From JAVKFF01 sp040226215 (GTDB lineage Bacteria > Pseudomonadota > Alphaproteobacteria > DSM-16000 > Inquilinaceae): a stretch of 27,407 nt of DNA. The stretch's first letter is position 1. Every line of letters starts with the position of its first letter. Shown here piece by piece: positions 14,938 to 23,292 of this stretch. Location of the stretch: NCBI GenBank assembly GCA_040226215.1, contig JAVKFF010000091.1:1-27407 (forward strand), given 5' to 3'. A model generated the notes under the pieces. That model made no database searches. It was not told the DNA's origin and saw nothing but the letters and a program-made list of their open reading frames with translations. The position numbers and the translations under genes are program-made.

Positions 14938-15996
14938 TCAGGCCTTCGCCTCGATGATCATGTTGAACGGTGTGGCGGCGGCCCTTCGGACCTGCCCGAA
15001 GCCGGCCTCCCGCAGTACGCCCGCCAGGCGGCTCTCCCCCGCCTGGGCGCCGAGCGCCAGACCGACCTCCTCGGACAGCGAATGCGCGCAGCACAGCATG
15101 GTGGAGGAGGCGTAGTAAAGCCGGCCGATCGGGTTGAGATTGTCTTCCACCCGGTCGTTGGCGAAGGGTTCGACCAGCATCACCGTCCCATCCGTGCCCA
15201 GCGACTGCCTTGCATGGGCGGCGGCCCCGGCCGGATCGCCCATGTCGTGCAGGCAGTCGAAGAAGCAGACGAGGTCGAGATCGCGCGCCGGATAGTCCTT
15301 CGCCGTGGCGACCTGGAAGTCGACCCGGTCGGCCACGTCGGCCGCCCTGGCGTTCTCGCGCGCCGCCGCGATCGAGCCGTCGTGCACGTCGTAGCCGGTG
15401 AAGCTGGATTGCGGGAAGGCGTCGGCCATGAGGATGGTCGAGTGTCCGTGACCGCAGCCGATATCGGCGACGCGGCCGCCGTCGCGCAGCCGGTCGACGA
15501 CGCCGTCGAGCGCCGGCAGCCAGTTGGCGACCAGCTCGTTGCGATAGGCGCTGCGGAAGAAGGCGGCGACGCCGCAGAACAGGCGGTCGTGGTGATCGCC
15601 CCAGGCGATGCCCTCACCGCTGCGGAAGGCCTCCAACGCCTTGTCCTCGTCGAACCACAGCGAGGCCACCACGTCCCAGGCCGGCGGGATGTGCGCCGGC
15701 CCGTCCGGATTGGCGAGCACCAGTGCCTGCTCGGGCGTCAGCTCATAGGTCTCGCTGTTCGGGTGGTAGGCGACGTAGCCACCGGCCGCCTGGGCATTCA
15801 GCCATTCCCGGACATAGCGTTCCGCGCAGCCGGCCCGGCGCGCGAGTTCGGTGGCGCTGAGCGGGCCGGCGCCCGCCATGGTGCGGTACAGGCCGAGCTT
15901 GTGACCGAGGCTGATCATCACCCCGCCGGCGCCCGCCGACAGGTCGCCCATGGCGCGTTCGAGGAGTCGGTTGAGTTCCTGCGCGTCGATCTGCAT
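14938..15996 (-). CDS. Winged-helix SAM-dependent methyltransferase (Rv2258c-like)
   Basis: A 352-residue protein. Residues about 20-90 form a winged-helix domain (LGHKLGLYRTM, then ATELARRAGCAERYVREWLNA), the dimerisation/substrate-lid module found in Rv2258c-like methyltransferases, not a DNA-binding regulator. The Rossmann domain shows VADIGCGHGHS (about 176-186) for SAM, YDVHDGSI for the ribose acid and FFDCLHDMGDP for motif II. The ATG at 15996 has a perfect AAGGAGG site 5 bases away. It is divergent from a GlxA-type AraC regulator with a 129-bp shared promoter region, so it is probably its target (inference). The substrate is unknown; relatives act on small molecules. Confidence 0.88.
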   Translation of the reverse strand: MQIDAQELNRLLERAMGDLSAGAGGVMISLGHKLGLYRTMAGAGPLSATELARRAGCAERYVREWLNAQAAGGYVAYHPNSETYELTPEQALVLANPDGPAHIPPAWDVVASLWFDEDKALEAFRSGEGIAWGDHHDRLFCGVAAFFRSAYRNELVANWLPALDGVVDRLRDGGRVADIGCGHGHSTILMADAFPQSSFTGYDVHDGSIAAARENARAADVADRVDFQVATAKDYPARDLDLVCFFDCLHDMGDPAGAAAHARQSLGTDGTVMLVEPFANDRVEDNLNPIGRLYYASSTMLCCAHSLSEEVGLALGAQAGESRLAGVLREAGFGQVRRAAATPFNMIIEAKA

Positions 15997-16014
15997 TCTG
16001 CCCTCCTTCGGGTT

Positions 16015-16027
16015 GTGGCGCCGCCAC
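16015..16027. promoter_or_regulatory. 13-bp palindrome in the methyltransferase/AraC divergent promoter
   Basis: GTGGCG-C-CGCCAC is a perfect 13-bp inverted repeat 19 bases upstream of the methyltransferase start. A second perfect palindrome, GGACCGGTCC, occurs at 16071-16080 in the same spacer. Either could be a site for the adjacent AraC-type regulator. Confidence 0.4.
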
Positions 16028-16125
16028 GCTGCATCCGGCCGGGGGCGATCCGCCAGTGCCGGCCGTCCCAGGACCGGTCCGATCGCGCCACGCCGACGGC
16101 TCGAGGAACGCAAGGGAGGACGCAG

Positions 16126-17172
16126 ATGCGTGATGCCCGTCAGCGCCGGCGCGCCGCGCCGCTGCATGTCAGCCTGGTCGCCGTGCCGGACGTCATGGCC
16201 TCGACCCTGTTCGGCCTCTACGACGTGCTCAACGCCTTCGCCATCCTGGGCAAGGCCGACGACAGCCTGCCGTCGGACCCGCCTTTCCATGCCGAGATTG
16301 TCGGCCATGAACGCGGCCCCATGGACACGGCCAGCGGCACGCCGGTGGTGATCGAGCGTCGCCTCGACGAGGTCGCGGACACCGACATCGTCATCGTGCC
16401 CTCGGTGATGGTGCCTACCGGCGCCTGGCAGACGGGCGAGCACGCCGAGCTCGTCGCCTGGCTGGAGCGGGCGCATGGGCAGGGCAGCCTGCTATGCTCG
16501 GCCTGCTCGGGCGTGCTGCTGCTGGCGGAGACCGGCCTGCTTGCCGGCCGCGAGGCGGCCATCCACTGGGCTTTCGCCGGCACCTTCCGGCGCAATTTCC
16601 CGGACACCCATGTCCGGCTCGAGGACATGCTGGTTGCCACCGGAGAGCGCGAGGAGTTCGTGATGACCGGGGCCAGCATGTCCTGGCATGACCTTGTGCT
16701 CTACCTGATCGCCCGCTTCGTCGGCGCCACGGCGGCCCAGTCGATCGCCCGCTTCTTCGCCCTCCAGTGGCATGCCGAGGGGCAGGCGCCCTTCGTCACC
16801 TTCGATCCCGTCCGCGACCATGGCGACGGCTGCGTGCGGCAGGCCCAGGTCTGGCTCGACCGGCACTTCGCCGACGTCAATCCGGTCGGCCGCATGGTGG
16901 AATTGTCGGGGGTGCCGGAACGCAGTTTCAAGCGCCGCTTCACCCGGGCGACCGGGCTGGCGCCGATCGCCTATGTGCAGCGCCTGCGCGTCGATGACGC
17001 CAAGCGCCGTCTGGAGCGCACCGAGACGCCGGTGGAGGAGATCGCTTGGCAGGTCGGCTACGAGGATCCGGCGGCCTTCCGGCGCCTGTTCAAGCGCCTC
17101 AACGGAATCAGCCCCGTCGGCTACCGCCGGAAGTACCGGGTGCCCCGGGTGGAGGGCACCGCCTGGCCGTGA
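16126..17172 (+). CDS. GlxA-family AraC-type transcriptional regulator
   Basis: A 348-residue regulator. The N-terminal domain (about 12-200) is a DJ-1/PfpI-like (class I amidotransferase-like) fold with CSACSGVLLLAETGLL around Cys124/Cys127 and the AIHWAF helix, as in GlxA and FtrA proteins. There it senses a ligand rather than acting as an enzyme. The C-terminal AraC HTH pair (about 238-338) includes LSGVPERSFKRRFTRATG and IAWQVGYEDPAAFRRLFKR ending in SPVGYRRKY. AGGGAGGA lies 5 bases before the ATG at 16126. It is divergent from the winged-helix methyltransferase; palindromes in the spacer may be its sites. Its 3' end is 19 bp from a convergent GNAT gene. The effector is unknown. Confidence 0.93.
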   Translation: MRDARQRRRAAPLHVSLVAVPDVMASTLFGLYDVLNAFAILGKADDSLPSDPPFHAEIVGHERGPMDTASGTPVVIERRLDEVADTDIVIVPSVMVPTGAWQTGEHAELVAWLERAHGQGSLLCSACSGVLLLAETGLLAGREAAIHWAFAGTFRRNFPDTHVRLEDMLVATGEREEFVMTGASMSWHDLVLYLIARFVGATAAQSIARFFALQWHAEGQAPFVTFDPVRDHGDGCVRQAQVWLDRHFADVNPVGRMVELSGVPERSFKRRFTRATGLAPIAYVQRLRVDDAKRRLERTETPVEEIAWQVGYEDPAAFRRLFKRLNGISPVGYRRKYRVPRVEGTAWP

Positions 17173-17191
17173 TCGCGGATGGCCGGGTGGG

Positions 17192-17728
17192 TCAGGCGCC
17201 GGCCGCCCGGTCGAGCACCACGACCGCGTCGCCGTGGAAGTCCGCCCGGTGGCTCTCGGTGAAGCCGCAGCGTGCGGCGACGGCGATCGAGGCGGCGTGG
17301 CGTTCGTCGACGATGGCTTGGAAGCGGGTCATGCCGCGTGCCCGCTCTCCCCAGGCGAGGACGGCCGCCAGCGCCTCCGTGGCGTAGCCCCTGCCCTGCA
17401 TTTCCGGCACCAGCACCCAGCCGGCCTCCGGCGCCGTCAGCGGTGGTTCGATATCGCGGTGGAAATCGGCCAGCCCGACCTCGCCGACGAAGCGCCCGGT
17501 CGCAGCCTCCCGCAAAACGAAGAAGCCGTAGCCCAAGAGCTCCCAGTGCCCGGCATAGCGCAGCAGCCGCTGCCAGACCTCGCTACGTGTCGAGGGCGTG
17601 CCCGAGATGTAGCGCACCACCTCGGCATCGCCCCAGAGCCGGCAGGAATCCTCGTAGTCCGCCAGCGTGTGCGGCGCGAGGCTGAGGCGGGGGGTGGTGA
17701 GGGTGGGGCGGGTGCCAGGTTCGGTCAT
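17192..17728 (-). CDS. GNAT family N-acetyltransferase (RimJ/RimL-like)
   Basis: A 178-residue protein of the Acetyltransf_3 type. It begins LTTPRLSLAPHTLADYE, the usual RimJ/RimL opening. The acetyl-CoA pyrophosphate loop is MQGRGYATEAL (about residues 112-122), and ERHAASIAVAARCGFTE is the final helix-strand. Such enzymes acetylate ribosomal protein N-termini, small amines or antibiotics; the target here is unknown. The ATG at 17728 is preferred over one 51 bases upstream because the domain starts soon after it, though neither has a good ribosome site. It is convergent with the AraC regulator and downstream of the repeat lipoprotein on the same strand. Confidence 0.88.
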   Translation of the reverse strand: MTEPGTRPTLTTPRLSLAPHTLADYEDSCRLWGDAEVVRYISGTPSTRSEVWQRLLRYAGHWELLGYGFFVLREAATGRFVGEVGLADFHRDIEPPLTAPEAGWVLVPEMQGRGYATEALAAVLAWGERARGMTRFQAIVDERHAASIAVAARCGFTESHRADFHGDAVVVLDRAAGA

Positions 17729-17782
17729 GGTGCTCACGGGATGACGGTGGGGTGGTGGGTGTGCCCGAGAGCTCTCCACCCG

Positions 17783-17821
17783 TCGATCATCCTGGACAAG
17801 ATGAAGCCCCCGATCCGGGGT
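17783..17821 (+). repeat. Degenerate GTCATCCCGG-type intergenic element, copy A
   Basis: These 39 bases match 31 of 39 positions of the element at 18817-18855 (ATCCTGGACAAG...GATCCGGGG). Such GTCATCCCGG...GATCCGGGAT units are widespread extragenic palindrome-type repeats in Alphaproteobacteria. Confidence 0.6.
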
Positions 17822-17848
17822 CCCCGGACCGTTTTCGCTGGGCCGCGA

Positions 17849-17865
17849 TGCCGGTGATGTACCGG
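17849..17865 (-). terminator. Possible terminator after the repeat lipoprotein gene
   Basis: GCCGGT (17849-17854), loop GATGT, ACCGGC (17860-17865): a perfect 6-bp stem 12 bases past the stop codon of the minus-strand gene. No U-tract follows directly. Confidence 0.4.
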
Positions 17866-17877
17866 CCTGCAGCGCCT

Positions 17878-18624
17878 CTACCGGCAGTCCGCCGTGTCGG
17901 TGCCGGCAACGCAGGCGCCGGTGCCGATGCCGGGTTCGTCACACTCGCCGTCGAAGGCGTACTGGCAGGCATTGGCGGTGTTGGCTGGTGAACTGCTGAT
18001 GCGGCAGTCGGCGGCGTCGGTGCCGGGGGCGCAGGCGCCGGTGCCGATGCCAGGTTCGTCGCACTCGCCGTCGAAGGCGTACTGGCAGGCATTGGCTGTG
18101 TTGGCTGGTGAACTGCTGGTGCGGCAGTCGTCGGCGTCGGTGCCGGGGGCGCAGGCGCCGGTGCCGATGCCGGGTTCGTCGCACTCGCCGTCGAAGGCGT
18201 ACTGGCAGGCATTGGGGCCGATCGGCGGTAGGGCGCTCGGTGCCGGGTTCGTCGTCGCCGGACTCGTCGTCGTCGGGGTGAATAGTGTCGGGGCTGACGG
18301 CACGGGGACGTACGGTGGCGGGGCAGGAGGTATCGGCGTGCTCGGTGCCGCGGAACTCACCCGGCAGTCGGCGGTGTCGGTTCCGGTGGCGCACAGGCCG
18401 GTGCCGATGCCGGGCTCGTCGCACTCGTTGTCATAGGCCCACTGGCAGCTGTTCGGCGCCGAAGGTTGGGTGGCCGGTATGAAGGGGGAGGCCGGGCCCG
18501 GCACCGTGAAGGCACCGAACGGCCCGCCGCCAGCACCACCGGCCGACGGCGAGACGGTCTGACAGCCGGCCAGCGTGGCGATCGCCAGAAACGCGACGAT
18601 TACGGTGGAGAACCTGAACGTCAT
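17878..18624 (-). CDS. Lipoprotein with four CDEPGIGTG cysteine repeats
   Basis: A 248-residue protein with a lipoprotein signal: hydrophobic core then LAGC, lipidation at Cys21. The mature part holds four copies of a 31-residue module, CQ-A-D-ECDEPGIGTG-C--GTD--DCR, at about residues 58-88, 138-168, 178-208 and 218-248. Each has four cysteines and a cluster of Asp/Glu. Copies 1 and 2 are joined by a Pro/Thr/Ser-rich linker; copies 2-4 are joined by nine-residue spacers (SSSPANTAN). The acidic, disulfide-rich pattern recalls calcium-binding LDL-receptor-A or Notch-type modules (inference). Similar modules occur in other alphaproteobacterial secreted proteins. It is probably anchored in the outer membrane and periplasm- or surface-exposed. 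The role is unknown. An AGGGGGG site precedes the ATG. Confidence 0.85.
   Translation of the reverse strand: MTFRFSTVIVAFLAIATLAGCQTVSPSAGGAGGGPFGAFTVPGPASPFIPATQPSAPNSCQWAYDNECDEPGIGTGLCATGTDTADCRVSSAAPSTPIPPAPPPYVPVPSAPTLFTPTTTSPATTNPAPSALPPIGPNACQYAFDGECDEPGIGTGACAPGTDADDCRTSSSPANTANACQYAFDGECDEPGIGTGACAPGTDAADCRISSSPANTANACQYAFDGECDEPGIGTGACVAGTDTADCR
17881..18213 (-). repeat. Exact 120-bp tandem repeat inside the lipoprotein gene (three units)
   Basis: Near-identical units start at 17881, 18001 and 18121 with a period of exactly 120 bp (40 codons); the third is cut at 18213 after the cysteine module. A fourth, more diverged module lies at 18361-18453. Very few base changes separate the first two units, implying recent duplication or gene conversion. 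Confidence 0.9.
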
Positions 18625-18746
18625 GCTGCCCGCCCCCCTGAGACCCCGTTAGGGCAACAGCCCCCGTACTCGAGACCGGGGCCGATGGTGGCACACTCCC
18701 GTGTCAGCAACAATATTCTTACGCGCGCTAGTTTCTCGAGGCGTGG

Positions 18747-18784
18747 CTGGATCCCGGCTCTCCCTGCGGTCGGCCGGGATGACG
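18747..18784 (-). repeat. GTCATCCCGG-type intergenic element, copy B (inverted)
   Basis: The reverse complement reads CGTCATCCCGGC...GCCGGGATCCAG, the same class of element as copy C 32 bp away but in opposite orientation. The pair forms a long imperfect inverted repeat in the 298-bp gap between the lipoprotein gene and polA. Apart from these, the gap holds an AT-rich spot near 18708-18732 that may carry the lipoprotein promoter. Confidence 0.6.
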
Positions 18785-18816
18785 ATGGAATTGAGGGGGT
18801 ATAGCAGAATAAGGGG

Positions 18817-18855
18817 CCGTCATCCCGGACAAGGCGAAGCCGCAGATCCGGGATC
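18817..18855 (+). repeat. GTCATCCCGG-type intergenic element, copy C
   Basis: CCGTCATCCCGGACAAGGCG...CAGATCCGGGATC, the best-preserved of three copies in this window, lies 67 bp past the 3' end of polA. It belongs to a repeat class common between alphaproteobacterial genes and may act as a transcript-end structure. Confidence 0.65.
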
Positions 18856-18922
18856 TCACGACCGTCCTCGCCCGGCCGGCTGGCGTGTGACACCCGCCGC
18901 CCGCCCGACGAATGCCAGGCGG

Positions 18923-21733
18923 TTAATGCGCGTCCGCCCAGGTGTCGCCGATGCCGGCTTCGGCGACGAGGGGGACGGAGAGGGTGGCGGCGGCTTCCAT
19001 GACCTGGCGGACCAGGGCCGAGGTCGCCTCGGCTTCCGCCTCGGGCACCTCGAAGAGCAGTTCGTCGTGGACCTGGAGGAGCATGCGGGCCTTCAGGCCG
19101 GCCTCGGCCAGGGCGTCCGGCAGGCGGACCATGGCGCGCTTGATGATGTCGGCGGCGGTGCCCTGGATCGGCGCGTTGATCGCCTGGCGCTCGGCGAAGC
19201 CGCGGCGGGCCGGGTTGGGGTCCTTGATGCCGGGCACATGGCACTTGCGCCCGAACAGGGTGGTGACGAAGCCGTGCTCCTTGGCGAAGGCCTTGGTTTC
19301 GTCCATCCAGGCCTTGAGCTCGGAGAAGCGCTCCAGATAGGCCTTGATGAACTGGCCGGCCTCCTTCTGGTCGATGGAGAGCTGGTTGGCGAGGCCGAAG
19401 GCGGAGATACCGTAGATGATGCCGAAATTGATCGCCTTGGCGCGGCGCCTGGTCTCCGGCGTCATCGCCTCCAGCGGCACGTCGAAGACCTGGGAGGCGG
19501 TCATGGCGTGGATGTCGATGCCCTCGCGGAAGGCCTGTTTCAGGGCGTCGACGCCGGCCATGTCGGCGACCACGCGCAGCTCGATCTGCGAATAGTCGAC
19601 CGAGAGCAGCTTGTGCCCCTTCTCGGCGACGAAGGCGGTGCGGATGCGCCGTCCCTCCTCGGTGCGGATCGGGATGTTCTGCAGGTTCGGCTCGTTGGAG
19701 GAGAGCCGGCCGGTATTGGTGGCGGCGAGCGAGAAGGAGGTGTGGACCCGCCCGGTCTCCGGGTTGATCACCTCGACCAGGGCGTCGGTGTAGGTCGATT
19801 TCAGCTTGGCGATCTGGCGCCAGTCCAGCACCCGGGCGGCGATCTCCACGCCCTGGGCCGCCAGCGTCTCCAGCACGTCGGCGCCCGTGCCATAAGCGCC
19901 GGTCTTGCCCTTCTTGCCGCCCTCGATGCCCATCTCGTCGAACAGCACCTCGCCCAGCTGCTTGGGGCTGCCGACATTGAAGGGATGGCCGGCGAGCTTG
20001 TGGATCTCGCCCTCCAGCCGGATCAGGTCCTCGGCGAAGCGGGCCGACATGGTGCGCAGCACCTCGGCGTCGACCTTGACCCCGGCGCGTTCCATCTCGG
20101 CGATCACCGCCACCAGCGGCCGCTCGATGGTCTGGTAGACCGTCATCATGCGCTCGGTCAGCAGGCGCGGCTTCAGGTGCTGGTAGAGCTTCAGGGTGAC
20201 ATCGGCGTCCTCGGCGGCGTAGTCGCACGCCTTGTCCAGCGGTACCCGGTCGAAGGTGATCTGATTCTTGCCCGTGCCGGCGACCTCCTTGAAGGAGATC
20301 GTGGTGTGGCCGAGATGGCGCTGGGCGAGTTCGTCCATGCCGTGGCCGTGGGCGCCGCCATCCAGCACGTAGGACATCAGCATGGTGTCGTCGACCGGCG
20401 AGACCTGGAGGCCGCGGCGGGCGAGGACCAGGTGGTCGTACTTGAAGTTGTGGCCGATCTTGAGGACCGCCGGGTCCTCCAGCAGCGGCTTGAGCAGCGC
20501 CAGCGCCGTCTCTGACGGGATCTGCTCGGGCGCGGCGTCGGCGTCGTCGAAGGAGAGCCGGCCCTCGCCACCCGCCCCGACATGGCCGAGGGGGATGTAG
20601 CAGGCGCGCCCCGCCTTGGTGGCGAGCGAGATGCCGACCAGCTTGGCCCGGCTGGCGGTCAGGCTGTCGGTCTCGGTGTCGACCGCCACCTTGCCCAGTG
20701 CCGTCGCCTCGGCGATCCAGGCCTCCAGATGGCCCGTGTCGGTGACCAGCTCGTAGCCCGCCTCGTCGTCATTCGCCACGTCGGCGACGGGCTCGGCCGT
20801 CGCCTCGCCGGCGCCGTAGGCGTTCTCCGCCCGGGCGACCAGGGAGGGGAATTCCATCTGGCGCAGGAAGGCGATCAGCGTGCCGGCCTCGAGCCGGGGC
20901 TTCAGCATCTCCAGGGCCTCGCCGTCGCCGTCGAGGTCGACATCGTCGGCCAGGCGCACGAGCTGGCGCGACAGCCGGGCCATCTCGGCGTGCTCGATCA
21001 GGTTCTCCCGCCGCTTGGGCTGCTTGATCTCGCCGGCGCGCTCCAGCAGCGTGTCGAGATCGCCGAACTCGTTGATCAGCTGGGCGGCTGTCTTGATGCC
21101 GATGCCGGGCACGCCCGGCACGTTGTCGGTGCTGTCGCCGGCCAGCGCCTGCACGTCGACCACCTTGTCGGGCGGCACGCCGAACTTCTCGATCACCTCC
21201 TCGATGTCGATGGCCAGGTTCTTCATCGGGTCCATCATGGTCACGCCGTTGCCGACGAGCTGCATCAGGTCCTTGTCGGAGGAGACGATGACCGCCTTCT
21301 CGCCGCGCTCGCGGGCCAGCCGGCAATAGGTGGCGATGATGTCGTCGGCCTCGTAGCCCTCGCGCTCGATCACCGGCAGGCCGAAGGCCCGCGCGGCGTC
21401 GCGGATCAGGGCGAATTGCGGGCGCAGTTCCTCCGGCGGCTCGTCGCGGTTGGCCTTGTAGAGGTCGTAGAGCTCGTTGCGGAAGGTGTGCGCCGAGGCG
21501 TCGAAGATGACGGCGATGCGCTCGGCCTCCAGGTCCGCCAGCAGCTTCATCAGCATGGAGGCGAAGCCGTAGACGGCGTTGGTCGGTGTGCCGTCCGAGG
21601 CGCGGATGCGCATCGGGATGGTGTGGAAGGCGCGGAAGATGAAGCCGGAGCCGTCGACGAGGAACAGGGGATGTTCCTCCTTTCCCGGCAGTTCCTCTTC
21701 CAGTTTCTCGAGGGCGGCGGTCTGGTCTGTCAT
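18923..21733 (-). CDS. polA: DNA polymerase I
   Basis: A 936-residue, complete three-domain enzyme. The 5'-3' exonuclease domain (about 20-290) has FLVDGSGFIFRAF, YEADDIIAT and LAGDSTDNVPGVPGIG with its metal-binding acids. The 3'-5' proofreading domain (about 325-525) is intact: DTETD near 352-356, GHNFKYD and YAAEDADVT. The polymerase domain carries motif A SVDYSQIELR near 711-720, motif B RRRAKAINFGIIYG near 762-775 and motif C QVHDE near 887-891. It fills gaps in repair and removes RNA primers from Okazaki fragments. The ATG at 21733 is preferred because the 31 residues upstream are proline/alanine-rich and unlike polA, though no ribosome site is seen. Divergent from an MFS gene. Confidence 0.97.
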   Translation of the reverse strand: MTDQTAALEKLEEELPGKEEHPLFLVDGSGFIFRAFHTIPMRIRASDGTPTNAVYGFASMLMKLLADLEAERIAVIFDASAHTFRNELYDLYKANRDEPPEELRPQFALIRDAARAFGLPVIEREGYEADDIIATYCRLARERGEKAVIVSSDKDLMQLVGNGVTMMDPMKNLAIDIEEVIEKFGVPPDKVVDVQALAGDSTDNVPGVPGIGIKTAAQLINEFGDLDTLLERAGEIKQPKRRENLIEHAEMARLSRQLVRLADDVDLDGDGEALEMLKPRLEAGTLIAFLRQMEFPSLVARAENAYGAGEATAEPVADVANDDEAGYELVTDTGHLEAWIAEATALGKVAVDTETDSLTASRAKLVGISLATKAGRACYIPLGHVGAGGEGRLSFDDADAAPEQIPSETALALLKPLLEDPAVLKIGHNFKYDHLVLARRGLQVSPVDDTMLMSYVLDGGAHGHGMDELAQRHLGHTTISFKEVAGTGKNQITFDRVPLDKACDYAAEDADVTLKLYQHLKPRLLTERMMTVYQTIERPLVAVIAEMERAGVKVDAEVLRTMSARFAEDLIRLEGEIHKLAGHPFNVGSPKQLGEVLFDEMGIEGGKKGKTGAYGTGADVLETLAAQGVEIAARVLDWRQIAKLKSTYTDALVEVINPETGRVHTSFSLAATNTGRLSSNEPNLQNIPIRTEEGRRIRTAFVAEKGHKLLSVDYSQIELRVVADMAGVDALKQAFREGIDIHAMTASQVFDVPLEAMTPETRRRAKAINFGIIYGISAFGLANQLSIDQKEAGQFIKAYLERFSELKAWMDETKAFAKEHGFVTTLFGRKCHVPGIKDPNPARRGFAERQAINAPIQGTAADIIKRAMVRLPDALAEAGLKARMLLQVHDELLFEVPEAEAEATSALVRQVMEAAATLSVPLVAEAGIGDTWADAH

Positions 21734-21954
21734 GATGGCGAAGAAGATGACCCAAAGGGGCGGGGGAGTCGAGGCGCTGGGAGATGCCGCCGGGCCGGAT
21801 GCCACGGCGGGATGAGCGTGCCGCATGGCTCCCGTGAAACGCCCGCGATTGCACCCCCGGCCCGCGTCGCCTAGCTGGGCGGCAGTTCGAGCCGATCACC
21901 GGCGACGCCCCTGGCGGCGTCCGACCTTCCCGTGCCCCCGTGGAGGCTGCCGCC

Positions 21955-23232
21955 ATGCGCAACGCCCTGGTTTCCATCGCCGCGCTGATCACCAGCCTGG
22001 GCGTGCTGCTGGCCGGCAACAGCCTGCAGTTCGTCGTCCTCGGCCTGCGCGCCACGGCGGAAGATTTCTCCTTCGCCATCATCGGCGCGATGACCGCGGC
22101 CTACTACATCGGCTACGCGCTGGGCTCGCTCCGGGCGCCGCACATCGTGGCCCGCATCGGCCATATCCGCACCTTCGTCGCCGCTGGCTCGATCATCTCC
22201 GCCGTGGTGCTGGCCCACGCCCTGTGGGTGCAGCCGGTCTTCTGGGTGCTGCTGCGTCTGATCACCGGGCTCTGCTTCGCCGGCCTGGCGACGGTGGCGG
22301 AGAGCTGGGTGAACGGCAAGGCGACGCGGGAGAACCGCGGCCGGCTGCTGGCGATCTTCTCGGTCGTCGCCATCGGCGGCTATGCGGTCGGACCGGTCTT
22401 CGTGGTCCTCGGCAGCGTGGACGGCGCGGCGCTGTTCATCATCGCCTCTGTCCTGATGTCGGTCGCGCTGGTGCCGGTGACGGTGACCCGCTTCGCGGCT
22501 CCGCCGCTTCCCGACACGGTCACGGGCGACGACACCTATTCGCTGCGCCGGCTGCTGAAGGAGACGCCGCTGGGTATCGTCGGCTGCATTGCCACCGGCT
22601 TCATGCAGGGCGCCGTGCTCGGCCTCGGCGCCGTCTTCGCGGCGGTGGCAGGGCTCGGCGACTGGCAGGCCTCGCTGTTCATGACCGGGGCGCTCATCGC
22701 CGGGGCGGTGTGCCAGTATCCGCTCGGCTGGCTGTCGGACAAGGTCGACAGGCGATTGGTGATCGCCGGATCGGCGGGCGCCGTCGGCCTCCTTCTCCTC
22801 GCCGGCATGGGGCTGCTGCTGCTGGGCGGCGGCACGCTGGTCGCCATGGCGGTGATCGCCTTCGCGCTCGGCGCCGGGGCGATGCCGATCTACCCGCTGG
22901 TCATCGCGCACATCAACGACCGGCTGCCGGAGACCTCGATCGTCTCCGCCGCGGCGGCGCTGCTGCTGGCTTTCTCGATCGGCTCGGCGCTGTCCGGGCC
23001 GCTCATCTCCGCCGCCTTGGACCTGGGCGGGGCGCCGGGTTTCCTTGTCCTGCTGGCGGCCGTCGCGGCGGGGCTCGGCGGCTTTTCGCTGCTGCGCGCC
23101 CGGCTCGGCGAGCCGCTGGACGGCGGCGACACCACGGCCGTGGTCACCGCGCCCGGCGCCTTCGCCACCTTCGATGCCGAGATCGAGGAAGACCAGCTCT
23201 GGCTGCCTTTCCCGGAATGGCGCGCGGCCTGA
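21955..23232 (+). CDS. MFS transporter, YcaD-like
   Basis: A 425-residue major facilitator with about 12 helices. Features include GNSLQFVVLGLRA in helix 1, YYIGYALGSLRAPHIVARIGHIRTF (helix 2 and loop 2-3), ESWVNGKATRENRGRLLAIF (helix 4 and loop) and LGWLSDKVDRRLV in the second half. The ESWVN and loop patterns match the YcaD group of uncharacterised MFS proteins. An acidic C-terminal tail of about 45 residues is cytoplasmic. The substrate is unknown. The ATG at 21955 has GGAGG 8 bases upstream, which decides against a GTG 15 bases earlier. Divergent from polA. Confidence 0.88.
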   Translation: MRNALVSIAALITSLGVLLAGNSLQFVVLGLRATAEDFSFAIIGAMTAAYYIGYALGSLRAPHIVARIGHIRTFVAAGSIISAVVLAHALWVQPVFWVLLRLITGLCFAGLATVAESWVNGKATRENRGRLLAIFSVVAIGGYAVGPVFVVLGSVDGAALFIIASVLMSVALVPVTVTRFAAPPLPDTVTGDDTYSLRRLLKETPLGIVGCIATGFMQGAVLGLGAVFAAVAGLGDWQASLFMTGALIAGAVCQYPLGWLSDKVDRRLVIAGSAGAVGLLLLAGMGLLLLGGGTLVAMAVIAFALGAGAMPIYPLVIAHINDRLPETSIVSAAAALLLAFSIGSALSGPLISAALDLGGAPGFLVLLAAVAAGLGGFSLLRARLGEPLDGGDTTAVVTAPGAFATFDAEIEEDQLWLPFPEWRAA

Positions 23233-23292
23233 ACCCGGACATCCGTGCCGATCATCCCTTTCGCCTTCGCCCGTCGCTCGCCACCTGCTGGG

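Noticed and set aside
17881..18213. CRISPR array
   Set aside because: The 120-bp units are coding, in frame and carry no variable spacers.
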